A stretch of DNA of 64,000 nt from Eurosta solidaginis (lineage: Eukaryota; Arthropoda; Insecta; Diptera; Tephritidae), in assembly GCF_040869045.1 (NCBI RefSeq), contig NC_090319.1, positions 341,538,302-341,602,301 of the forward strand. The letters are read 5' to 3'. Under the pieces are notes generated by a model. The model saw only the letters and a list, made by a program, of their open reading frames with translations. It was not told the origin of the DNA and did not search any database. The position numbers and the translations under genes were made by a program. Positions 1-9,700 of the stretch are shown here, one piece after another (positions within the stretch are counted from its first letter, which is position 1; each line of letters starts with the position of its first letter).

Positions 1-617
1 AAACATGGTATCACGCAAAAATCGTTTTGTTAGGAACATTGAGGGGTAAATTGGAGCTATACTGCATCGCCGTTTCTCGTCTTACATAATACCTCAAAAA
101 GATATAGTCAAAATATCGAGCAAAATATATATAAATTGAGGTCGCAATGTTAAATATACATTTATTTCAACACTATTGTACCGATTATATCGAAGTTTTA
201 ATAAAATATAGAGATATATGCAGCTATTAGCTATGTAAAATTTTTTTGTATCGGTAAAAATATAAAACCGAGTAACCGCCAAATATTTTTTACAGCAAAG
301 TTTGCAACACATTTATTTTAACACCTATCTACCGATTGTTTTGAAACTTTAAAAACGTATAGATATATGAACGAGGTATATTTAGGTAAAAAAGTTTTAA
401 TACTCGAGATCCGGTTTTGTAGATATTGATAAAAATATTAACCTGGAAAACCTTAAATTTGTTTTCTTATTTAAACACTTCTTAACCGATTTTGTTGAAA
501 TTTTATCAGGATGTACATATCTATGTGGGGTATATTTAGGTAAAATTTTGTTGATACCCGAAACTCGGTTTTAGAGATATCGGCAAAAATATCAAACCGG
601 GTAACCGTCAAATATTT
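1..617. repeat. Degenerate tandem repeat, about 150-bp units
   Basis: Three diverged units are visible. Each starts near an ACCGATT motif (about 181, 332 and 486) followed by a GAAATTTTA-like stretch, then an AGATATATG/TATATTTAGGTAAAA block, then ATCGGTAAAAATAT and AACCGNGTAACCGTCAAATATTT. Spacing is about 151 and 154 bp. Identity between units is moderate, so the array is old. No coding content was recognised. The first 45 bases may be another truncated unit. Confidence 0.6.
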
Positions 618-618
618 C

Positions 619-1020
619 ATACCCGTTTGTTAATTTTTTCTCCACACCACAGTAGTTCACCATTAATTGCCTCATCTTGGAATATTTACGCAAGGAAAGT
701 TATTGGTGTTTGTACATGGGGCAAATATACGAAATTTTCGCCAAAAATTAGCAATCGTCAAAAAGTGTAGAAAAAAAAATTTTTTTTTGTTAAATTTTTG
801 TACCACATTTGTGTTTCTTTTCATTTGCTTTTAAATAAAACTTGTTTAAAGAAAATTAAAAAAGTTTTCTACACTTTTTGCCGATTGCCAATTTTTGTCG
901 GAAATTTTGTATATTTGCCCCATGTACAAACATCAATAATTTTCCTTGCGTGAATATTCCAAGATGAGGCAATTAATGGTGTGCCGCTGTGGTGTAGAGA
1001 AAAAATTAACAAATGGGTAT
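619..1020. mobile_element. Hairpin MITE with ~160-bp terminal inverted repeats
   Basis: The two ends are inverted copies: ATACCCGTTTGTTAATTTTT at 619 matches the complement of the last bases before 1020. The match continues inward for about 160 bp (through the CACCATTAATTGCC and CCCCATGTACAAAC stretches) with few mismatches, leaving a loop of only about 75 bp. No ORF is present. TA at each end could be a mariner-type target duplication, leaving CCC as the element terminus. It is non-autonomous and the superfamily is unproven. Confidence 0.75.
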
Positions 1021-1025
1021 AGGCT

Positions 1026-1371
1026 CCATTACCGATACTTAGCATAGACTTGACTTGGCTTGCGAACTGTCACTTACAGTTCTGTTAAATGAACATTGCA
1101 TGTTACTGATTACTCAAAACTTAACTTAACTTAGAAGTCTGTTGAATTTTGATTTTCTATGTAAGTTCTAAGTGACGTTTACATTTTGAGATGCCATTTG
1201 TTTGTTTCCATTTCATTTTGACATTTTGTCATACAAATTGACATTTATTTAAAAATAAATTTCAACGCTGATTATGATGCCAGATTTTATGCGCCAAGTG
1301 GAGTATAATCGTGGCTAAGTTGCCAAGTTTACGCCAAGTCAAGTCAAGTCTATGCTAAGTATCAGTAATGG
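1026..1371. mobile_element. MITE with CCATTACYGATACTTAGC termini
   Basis: CCATTACCGATACTTAGCAT at 1026 is the reverse complement of the stretch ending at 1371, and the match extends through CATAGACTTGACTTGGC. The interior of about 270 bp is AT-rich and non-coding. The element begins only 5 bases after the preceding MITE, so the two sit back to back. Confidence 0.7.
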
Positions 1372-2187
1372 GGGCTTATGAAGTGATAAAAGTAAAATTG
1401 TAGCTGCGCCCACAAAAAACATGCTCCTGAAAAAAATTTACGCAACCCATGCTTCAACTTTTCTGCCTCTACCTTCAGAACTGAAAGGGGCACATCGAGT
1501 TTGAAGCCCCTGGTATTTTTAGTCCCTGATAGGCTATTATCGTGCATAATCCAAATTGCAAAGCTCAGTTGCCTCAAAAAGCTATAAGCAAAAAACTGTC
1601 AATATTGAAATTGTCAAAAAAAAAAGTATCGCAACTTTGATTGATGATAGTTTTGAGTATTGGAGGGGCACATTAATTTTGCTCATACTTTTAGAATCTC
1701 CGTCTCAAAGACAACACACAGTTTAAATTCCAAAGCGTTTCAGCAATGCCTCAAAGTTTGATCGAAAAAATTAAAAAAAAAAAAAAAAAAATCAAGAGTA
1801 TCGCTTGAAAAAGTGTAAAAATCAACTTTTTTTACGTTTCGAAGTTCTGCACAAACTTACTATCAACTTTCTTCATTTTTAAAATCATCAGATCGGATAT
1901 TCAAAAGGTCGGTCTTAATGTCCTTGTGCTTTTTTCTGGCCTTAAGTCTTTTGCCCGTGTATAAAACCCGAGTATCCAAAAAAGTAAAAGATCTTGGGAT
2001 TTGCCCATATACATACAGGTGGCGAATGTTAAAAAAAATTTTCACAATAGCAAACAGCCTGGGTTACTTGTTAAATCACTGTTCGGTTACTTAAATCATA
2101 TGCTCAATAGAGTTTTTCAGACATTTTTGTAATTGACTGGTATTTTGCATTATTTTAATATTTAAAAATGCTTACTTGACTGGCTGC
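1372..2187. other. AT-rich non-coding stretch
   Basis: Contains poly-A runs (about 1619 and 1770-1790) and only short stop-bounded frames. No repeat family, RNA gene or coding motif was recognised. It lies between the second MITE and the hAT element. Confidence 0.4.
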
Positions 2188-2289
2188 CAGTAGCGTAACT
2201 ATACCATCTGGGGCCCGTGGCAAATTCTTATGATGGGACCCTATCAATAAAAATCATCACGTTGTACTCAGTTTAGTTTTAATAAACTT

Positions 2290-2450
2290 CGAGATTTTCA
2301 GCGTACTCAATTACACGTTGTATATGTCCCACTAATGGCTTAGTTACATAACCAGACTAGTCTCCTAGAGTTCCATAAGTAGGCTTTTATCAATTTAATT
2401 TTGAAAATGATCGTTCAGCACTAGCTGTAGTCACATGAATTGTAAGAAAT
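2290..2450 (-). pseudogene. hAT transposase C-terminal dimerisation domain remnant
   Basis: Reading the minus strand from about 2443, the codons give IHVTTASAERSFSKL, the signature of the hAT C-terminal dimerisation domain (usually V-T-T-A-S-A-E-R-S-F-S-K-L-K). Two stop codons follow, then recognisable sequence resumes with GYVTKPLVGHIQRVIEYAEN before the element end. The stops show it is a pseudogene. Together with the fragment at 4239-4490 and the terminal repeats it identifies the host transposon as hAT. Confidence 0.75.
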
Positions 2451-2774
2451 AACGGTATTGTAGTGCATACTTCATGAAAGCTGCAAGACATAAAATTATT
2501 TTTTATTATTAATAAATCAGTAAAGCTCTAATATATGACGATTTTTCTATTTCGTCTCTGAAAGTGGGTCGAAAACTCAGAATTTTTCTGATGATTCAGA
2601 CATGTCTTTTTTTTATATATCTCAACAAATTCTAGACTTTTTTTAATAGATCAGTGTCATTTAAACCTTTAAAGTGGAAGGCTGCAAAACACTGGAATTT
2701 GAAGCAATTTTATTCATTGGAATTATATGCGATTTCAGTTGGTTTAAAATGATGTCCAATACTCGGTAATATAT

Positions 2775-3959
2775 TGTGACGAATATCAGTGACACTAAGT
2801 CTAGTCTGATGCAAAATAAATGAAGCCACAACAACAATAAAGCAGTCAGTCACTTGTATCTACATAAACGAATCAATCATTATATCTACCAAGCTGGTTC
2901 GCTTTATTACCCTATATCGCGCAATCGATTTTTCGATAAAAAAAAAATAATTTTCGAGCCTGCAAAATTTACGAATTTGTCTCATAGTTCCTATCCCACT
3001 TTAAATTATGCGATAAAAACTTTAAATTAGCAGTTTTCAAAAAAATATTTATAATATATATCCCACACAACGGAGAGGATTTTCATCATTTTTATCGAAA
3101 TCGATTTTTAGTCCGATTTAGACGATTTTTTCAGACAACCATCTATGTCCAATACGTAAGCTTGTAGTAAAATTTGATATTGCTAGCTGTTAAAATGAGG
3201 CAGAAATGGGGCAGAAATGGCGAAAACCCTCTTATTGAACAATCGATTGTATGGGAGGTATATGCTATAATGGTCCGATCCGGTCGATTCCGACATATGT
3301 CTAATCCCCCATCAAAATATGCCTGCTTACCAAATTTCACGGACGGAAAGACGGACATGGCTAAATCAACTCAGCTCGTCCCCCGATCATTTTGTATACT
3401 TATTGGTGGGTCTAATGGAAATACATAAAAAATGATTTGGAGACTTGAAAATGAAAAAAATCGATTTCGACCGAAACAAGTCCCAAAAACCAAAAAAAAA
3501 AAAATATTTTTAAAAACTGTTGATGCCAGCGTTTTTATCGCATACTTTTAAGTGGGATAGGAACTATGAGACAAATTCATTTACATCGGCAACACTTTTG
3601 CACGTTTCTGAAGAAACCCTTAAAAAATGGCGAAAAAATTAATTTTTTCACCAAAACACTCCTTCAAAACCCAAAAAATATTTTTTAATTTTATAGCTGG
3701 CAAATAACTAGTAAATTCTAGAATTAGAAAAGCCTAGAAATACGCAACGAGGAATAGTATACAAGCATCAACAGTTGAGGCACGACGAATCAGTTTGATT
3801 TAAGCAAGCTATCAGTTGCGAAGTATAAGTGTTATTGTGAAGTACTTTAATAAAGGCCATTTTGCATTATTGAAAAGTGGAGTTATTTATTCAACAGTGT
3901 AGTCATTCGAACGTTAGTAGAAGGTTGCAAATAAGCGAAATTGCACTAAATTCGTTACT
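2775..3959 (+). mobile_element. Solo LTR (LTR family 1), split by a MITE
   Basis: The 5' part (2775 to about 2900) begins TGTGACGAATATCAG and the 3' part (about 3700-3959) contains AATAAAGGCCATTTTGCATT and ends near TTCGTTAC. Both parts align with the complete solo LTR at 53860-54456 and the LTR at 45595-46104. AATAAAG is the probable polyadenylation signal. No internal retrotransposon region follows, so it is a solo LTR or fragment. I could not find a convincing short target duplication. It sits inside the hAT element and is therefore younger than it. Confidence 0.75.
2966..3587. mobile_element. Inverted-repeat element nested in the LTR, with mini-me-like core
   Basis: AATTTGTCTCATAGTTCC at about 2974 recurs inverted near 3577; the arms extend about 45 bp (through CTATCCCACTT and ATGCGATAAAAAC). 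The interior (about 3235-3410) holds a dispersed fly repeat: CGATTGTATGGGAGGTATATG, ATGGTCCGAT and the GACGGAAAGACGGACATGGC tract, the GTCY-type microsatellite of mini-me elements. Either a MITE captured a mini-me fragment or the core belongs to the element. Confidence 0.65.
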
Positions 3960-4238
3960 GTATGTTCACTTTGAACAAACTTTTCGAATCTTGGAGACGC
4001 TCGTCTTCGCAAAGCTCATCAAAAGGGACCTGGCAAGCTTTAGAAAATTAAGGGGTGATGGACCATTTTTCTGCTACACTACTCGCTTCCAGTTTTAAAA
4101 TTTAAAATTCATGTCGATACCTTTCCAATTCTTCTAGACAAATTTTCGAACGTTTTAAGGCATTTGAAAGATCGGTGGCTTTTGATTGAAGTGCTTTAAA
4201 GGTTACACCGGTAGTAAGTTGGATCTTGCAATAGAAAA

Positions 4239-4490
4239 TTAATAACAAATCAAAATTATAGTTTCCAATCTTCTTTTTGAACGAAACAGATATATTTTTT
4301 TCATTTGGCTTGCAATTTTACAGAATGTTTTCGTAAGATTCAACAAACCGAACTTTAAAGCAAAAACAACATCATAACGTCCTGCCCATCTAAAAGGATT
4401 TAACGTTACTGCAGTTGAAGACTCACTTTCTTTATTAGATACATATAAAACTTTATAATATATTCCATCTTTTGATAATATGCCCAAAAA
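4239..4490 (-). pseudogene. hAT transposase fragment (central part)
   Basis: The minus strand encodes a stop-free stretch of about 80 residues containing LNPFRWAGRYDVVFALKFG. This matches the 'N-P-T-R-W-x-x-R-Y-D-A' block found in zinc-finger/TTF-type hAT transposases between the RNase H-like catalytic segments. It lies upstream of the C-terminal fragment in the same orientation, inside hAT ends with a perfect target duplication. Frames on both sides are broken, so no functional protein is possible. The family comparison is from memory of hAT proteins; no search was run. Confidence 0.6.
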
Positions 4491-4872
4491 AAATTTTTAA
4501 TTTATTAAATTGTGTCAAAAGAATTTTGCATATCAATAACCTATCTCCCGTGTAACGTGCACATCTCTAAAAATTAATCAACATTTTTTGTTTAGTTTGG
4601 TTGAAATGCTTAACGATTAACTTGGTCTTGCCTAACTTTGGATTTTAAGCAGAACTTATAAAATATACTTTTCAAATAATATGAAATTCAAAGTTACAAT
4701 GTAGAAAAAAATTTTTTGAATTCGCGACGTCTTGGGCCGGGGCCCTATTGGGTCGGATGCCCGTGGCATTTTGCCAGCACTGCCATCCTATTGTTACGCC
4801 ACTGCTGGCTGCTATCATTTTCGCTATTCACTAGATTTTATAAACGAATATAAATATTTATGCCGCTATTAC

Positions 4873-5896
4873 TATTACGGTTTACAACTCAACTTACTTG
4901 TGTTGTAATCAAAACAACTCAACTTTCAGACAACTCAACTCTTGTTTGGTATTTCGAATTACAACTTATTTCAGTTGAAGTTGAATTGATGCTGCCAACC
5001 TAAAAGAGTGATTACTTGGCAGATAAATGAACAGCTGATCAACTTGTGGCTAAAATTTAAGCATTTGCAAGTGATTTTTTTATTAATGCCGAAATGGATA
5101 TTAGCATAGATTTATTTTATAACGACGAAAATTTTGGTGACACAATTGACATGTCGCGAATAGGGAAAAAATTCCGTGATCCCTCCAATACCTTGAAACT
5201 ACCAAGCCCCTAGTAATAAAACGTTTCAGTGACAAATTATGAGCTTCAATGAAGTTTTTTCGCAGATTTCTAAGTTGCTTTCGGTTAAGTAGGGAAGCAT
5301 TTTGTTTCGTACTAAACAAACTGAAGCACCATTACTGCAACCGCATTCTAGGGACGGCTGTAACCTCGTTTCAAATTATGCACTGCACGCTGATTCCTTG
5401 CTGGAGGCAGCTATCAAAAATGCTGTGGAAATGTTTTAAGTGTTGAACTGAAAAACATCTATAGTTTTTATAGAGGTTTCAGATATTATTGAGGAGAATG
5501 TTTGTGCGATAATTTCACCTATTTTGGCTTCATCCGAACTGCGGCTTGCCTCGTCCATCTTCGGGATATCGTTCCATAAGGTCTTTAAGTTTTTCAATGT
5601 AAAATAATATAAAATTTGTTTAAATTAATTTTGAAAGGCTTAATAACCCGCTTTCCATTTTTTTATAATATTTTTTCCAAACAATTTAAAATTTTCTGAG
5701 ACAACTGCTAGTAAACAGTTGTCAGATTTTGATGTCTTGGATAACTCACGAACACAAATTTGTAAACGGTAATGTCACAAAAAGTTGTAAGTCTAGACAA
5801 CTTCAACCGACATTTTCTTTGACAGGTTGAGTTGTAATCAGTAATACCAAATTGCAGAATTTCAATTGAAAGAGAGTTGAGTTGTAAACCGTTATA
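4873..5896 (+). mobile_element. PIF/Harbinger-type DNA transposon remnant
   Basis: TATTACGGTTTACAACTCAA at 4873 is matched, with one mismatch, by the reverse complement of the bases ending at 5896; further CAACTCAAC motifs lie subterminally on both sides. The 1.0-kb interior encodes pieces of a Harbinger-like transposase on the plus strand. Harbinger elements duplicate a 3-bp TWA site, and TTA/TAA trinucleotides lie at the ends, but exact boundaries are uncertain. Confidence 0.65.
5094..5450 (+). pseudogene. Harbinger transposase N-terminal remnant
   Basis: Starting at ATG 5094 the frame reads MDISIDLFYN, an acidic N-terminus, then RIGKKFRDPSNTLKL and two adjacent stops. In a second frame from 5249 comes FRLSREAFCFVLNKL, and in a third KLCTAR-FLAGGSYQKCCGN. 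The order (acidic start, F-R-L-S/T-...-F block, then L-R-F-L-A-x-G-S-Y-Q) follows PIF/Harbinger transposases ahead of the DDE core. At least two frameshifts and several stops break it, and the DDE catalytic region is missing, as expected of a deleted copy. Identification rests on recalled family motifs. Confidence 0.6.
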
Positions 5897-6204
5897 GGGG
5901 CATTAGTCTGATTTTCTATAGACTTATTTAAAAGAAAAGTTCGTTCGAAACACAAGTGGGCAATTCATGGCTACCCAATTTATTTAACGCGAGCAAATAT
6001 AAACAATTTTCTTCCGTTCGCTGGCCAACCATGACACCCACCCCTGTAAGCCTTATTTGAAAGGTGCATATTCACTTGTAGGAATTCACAATATTTCACA
6101 TATCAATTCTCAATAAACAGACGAACTTCAAATAATTACTAAAACAAAAAGAGTGAAGAAAACATGAAAGGAAATCTAGGTTAGAGCAAAATCGAGCATT
6201 ATCG

Positions 6205-6767
6205 GGCCTGTTCTGGATTTCGATTCCGACGAATTTATTCGGAATCGAAATGGATTGGTGTTCTGAATATCGATTCCGAACAGACTTGGTCGATTTGAAA
6301 AGTTTTGCCTCTCAGCAGTTTTGCCTCTGAACAGGAATCGAAAGTAATTAGCCTATTAAGCACAGATAATTACCTTATTTTTCCCACAAATAATTTTTAT
6401 TAAATTATTCATTTTATTTGAAAGATTTATAACAACTTTTTGCTGGACTATTTGTTTATTTAGTATAACAAATCTTAATTTGAAAATTCCTATCAAAAAT
6501 TATCTAAGCTAAACAAAGCGATTCTGGTCGAAAAGAAACCGACGTGTTCTCAATTTCGATCGATCGATTTTTGCGATTTTTATGCACAATTTATGTCTTG
6601 CCTCTGCATTTCCGAAAACCATTCGTGCTGGAATTTTTTTCAAATTTCGAATCGAATTGTTTCAATCGGAATGATTTGTTTCAATCGGAATGAGAACACC
6701 AAAAAGAACTCGACCCGGAATCAGCCTCGTTTTACTTTTCAAAACGAGTCGGAATTCAGAACAGGCC
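6205..6767. mobile_element. MITE with GGCCTGTTCTG termini
   Basis: GGCCTGTTCTGGATTTCGAT at 6205 pairs with the inverted end at 6767 (GGCCTGTTCTGAATTCCGA from the other strand). Subterminal regions are rich in ATCGATT/AATCGAA motifs on both sides. No coding sequence. Length 563 bp. Target duplication not resolved. Confidence 0.65.
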
Positions 6768-6806
6768 TGAATATTCTCAGGTGTATGCTTTCATAAATAT
6801 ATTTAT

Positions 6807-8181
6807 TAGAGTGGTTAAAAAAAATGCACTTTTTAGAAATTTGCAAAGGTTACCCCCCAAATTGCTCCTTGTGAAAAACGAAGACACTAAATTTTTTATT
6901 TTGTGAAAAAAGGGATTTTACAGGTTGCGCTCGTCGCTTTTATAGAAAAAATCGTGGCGATCTCAGCTTTAATATTTTCTTTAAATGTCAATTTACAAGA
7001 AAACTAGTTTTTTTTGCATGTTAAAACTAGTGTTTTATTCGGAAATAATTAAATAAGTTCACAGCTGCCTTGGATGCTTAAAATGAAGCTTGCGCCTAAA
7101 AATATGTTGCGAAATTTAAACCGTTGAAACGAAAACGATGAACTGACCACTTCGCGTATTGTTTTCGACTCAAATTCAATACTAGGTGATACATAATATC
7201 GCTGATGACGTATGTCAGTTTTTCAAAATTTACAATGGCGGACCCCAAATGGCGGCCAATTAAAAAAAAAAAAAACAAATAAACTAATAGAATTTTTTGG
7301 AAAATCAGTATTTTGATGTTCTACGTCCATTGATTTTAATATAATAACGGTCGTTTCCTCATGTGAGCTTTAAAATTAATCGGTCCTATAAACATGAATT
7401 TTGTATACAAAAATGCTTTTATCGGACACATAAACATTTTTTTATATTTATAAATGTTTGGGCAAAAAATATTCACCGCCTTATTGAATCCGAAATTTTG
7501 AAAAACTGATATCGGATTCAAAATCAGCTCTCTCAAAAACCACCGAACACAGAATTTCAAGAGAATCCAAACACTTTAAAAAATATTGACCGCCTTATTA
7601 GATTCAAAATTTTGAATTTTAAGAAACATCGTATTCAAAATCAGCTGCCACATAAAATCCCGCGTACAAGTTAGCAAGAGAATCAAGTCAATTTCGAAAA
7701 AAAATTGTAGTATTATGTACCCGGTAATAGTGATTTTGTACCCAAAAAATACGCAATATAAAGTGAGCAACTAGGCCAAAATTATTTTTTTGTTTATAGC
7801 TGCTTCGGCCGTTTTGGTACTAAAACAAAAATTTATTATTTTTTCATACGTACGCGTTTCGATACGCAATATAGTCAGAAATATCGTTTTAGTTCCATCG
7901 ATTTCAATTTCGCAACATACTTTTAGGTGCTACGCTCGTTCTACCTGTTTAAGGATGCGCCGTAAACTAGTAGGAATATTTCCAATGAAACACGAATTTA
8001 AATTTAATTTTCCTGTGCTCTGACATTTAAGGAAAATATGAAAATTTAGAGCATATCGATTTTTTTATAAAAACGACGAACCTCCAAGATCACTCTTTTA
8101 CCAAATAAAAAAGTGGTTGTCTCTTATTTGGACGCTAACGTTTGGGAATTTCCAAAAAAAAAAAAAAATTTAACCATTCTA
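6807..8181. mobile_element. Putative 1.4-kb non-coding element with short terminal repeats
   Basis: TAGAGTGGTTAAA at 6807 is echoed by the complement TAGAATGGTTAAA ending at 8181, each next to a homopolymer. Inside, a segment of about 115 bp is tandemly duplicated: ACCGCCTTATT...AAAATTTTGA appears near 7470 and again near 7585 with moderate divergence. No coding potential. The terminal match is short, so the boundaries are tentative. Confidence 0.35.
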
Positions 8182-8191
8182 GTATAAATTA

Positions 8192-8553
8192 AAAAAAAAT
8201 AAATAAATGTAAGGCGCGATTACCTCCGAAGAGATCTAAGGCCGCGCTTCGCTTCCAATTTGCGTCGTGCTCCTCTTGATTTTTCCTACAAATTGGCTGA
8301 ACGCGACCTACATGTTTTGTGCCGACTCCGAACGGCATCTGCAAGGAAAATGAGTTTTCCTTGAGAGCTTTTCATGGCAGAAATACACTCGGAGCACTCG
8401 CCAAACACTGCCGCGGGGCCACCCGGCTTAGAAAAATTTTCTTCTAATTGAAAAACCTCATTTCTAAAATTTTGATGTTGCTTTGCCCGGGGTTCAAACC
8501 CAGGGCATACGGTCTGGCAGGCGGAGCACGCTACCATCACACCACGGTGGCCG
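8192..8553 (-). mobile_element. tRNA-derived SINE (SINE-A), near full length
   Basis: On the minus strand it begins GGCCACCGTGGTGTGATGG, with an A box-like TGATGGTAGCGTG and a B box-like GGGTTTGAACCCC (complement at about 8490-8503). The body shared with other copies follows (GAAAAGCTCTCA, AGATGCCGTTCGGAGTCGGC, CATGTAGGTC) and it ends in an (ATTT)n tail at 8192-8206. The other copies in this window fix the boundaries. The head resembles a glycine-type tRNA with degenerate arms. No target duplication found for this copy. Confidence 0.82.
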
Positions 8554-8894
8554 ATACATTTAAAAATAAATTTGGAGAGCACTAAGTGATAATACAATAC
8601 TCACATATGCAAATATCGTTCTCTAAGAAGCTATTAAATAATTACTATCATTGAAAAAATGCCGTTATAAAATCTCGTTAATATTGGCTGCTTTTTGTTC
8701 AACTTTCGTATTAAAAGTTGTGTGAAGAATTTTATTGAAAGAAACTGACTTCGACATTGTAAAATTTTTTTTTAATCTTTGCATTACCGTACCTAGGTTG
8801 GTAATGAATTTAAGTGTCAAAACTATATTGGCAATTTTGTGATGGTTATAATTTTAGACAAGTTTAAAAAAAAGAAGATATATACATAACCTCA

Positions 8895-9700
8895 AATGTG
8901 GACAAGACGAAGTAATTGCTGTCATTCAAGAAAGAATCGGCGCGCTCACGCCTTGGCAGCTACGTTACGGTTGACAGATATGAAGTCATGACTACGAACG
9001 ATTTCGTCTATTTAGGTATTGATGTTAACAATACCAGCTTAGAAATCAAAGGGAGAATAACTATTACCAACAATTGCTACTTTATACTTAGTAGGCAGTT
9101 GAAAACTAAAGCCCCCTCCCGCCCAATTTCAGTCGACACCGCTTTTTGGAAGCAGAGTAAACTCAAGACCTCCATTGAGCTCGCAGAGGCAGGTGGAGGA
9201 AAATATGACCTCCTTAGGTGTGTGTGTGTGTTGTAGTGATAAGGTTGCTCCCCGAAGGCTTTGGGGAGTGTTATCAATGTGATGGTCCTTTGCCGGATAC
9301 AGATCCGGTGCGCTCCGGTAACCCAGCACCATTAAGGTGCTAGCCCGACCATCTCGGGCCCTTTAGGCCATCCCTCCCTCCCCTCTACCAAGTTCCATGA
9401 GGAGCTGGGGGTCGCCAGAGCCTAGCCTGTTAGTGAAACAGTATTCGCCGCGGAGAGGTGAGGTTGACAATTGGGTTTGGAGAAGCTATATATTGCGCTG
9501 GCAACCTGAAGGGTTGCGCTACACAGCCCTTGAATCTGGTATTTTAGTCGCCTCTTACGACAGGCTACCTACCGCTGGTATATTCTGACCCCATAACCCG
9601 CTGGGGGACCTCCTTTGGTCCTCCCAATTGGCGTCAGCTATCGCGAAACAGCGAAAGCTTGCGTGATTTTTTATGGAACGGCCAAAATTAGATATCCGAT
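8895..9700 (+). pseudogene. RTE-type retrotransposon RT C-terminal fragment, split by SINE-C
   Basis: From 8913 the plus strand reads LSFKKESARSRLG, then NDFVYLGIDVNN and NNCYFILSRQLK, collinear with the better copy at 47202-48613 (there ...DFVYLGTSIN...NKCYFGLGRQLK). After an internal deletion it resumes at 9190-9218 and continues beyond SINE-C at 9619 with PNWRQLS, matching the C-terminal NWRRLA block. This shows one RTE copy was interrupted by the SINE-like element at 9219-9606. Frames are broken; the catalytic YADD region is absent. Pseudogene, 5' truncated. Confidence 0.72.
9219..9606 (-). mobile_element. SINE-C: short GC-rich retroelement with 12-bp target duplication
   Basis: Flanked by GACCTCCTTAGG (9207-9218) and GACCTCCTTTGG (9607-9618), a 12-bp duplication with one mismatch. 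On the minus strand it begins CCCCAGCGGGTTATGGGGTC and ends in a CTACAACACACAC tail. It is about 85-90% similar to the copy at 55331-55745. No ORF spans it. The lack of a clear A/B box, the GC-rich head and the repeat tail suggest a SINE or a SIDE derived from a larger LINE. Orientation is inferred from the tail. Confidence 0.78.

Larger units (their letters stand above)
2188..4804 (-). mobile_element. hAT-superfamily DNA transposon, decayed, with nested insertions
   Basis: Terminal inverted repeats read CAGTAGCGTAAC at 2188 and, from the other end, CAGTGGCGTAAC ending at 4804; both continue into stretches sharing GCCCGTGGCA. The element is flanked by a perfect 8-bp target duplication, CTGGCTGC (2180-2187 and 4805-4812), the hAT hallmark. 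Minus-strand coding remnants of a hAT transposase lie near both ends. About 1.2 kb of the interior (2775-3959) is a later LTR insertion, so the original element was about 1.4 kb and already internally deleted. Superfamily assignment is strong. Confidence 0.88.
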
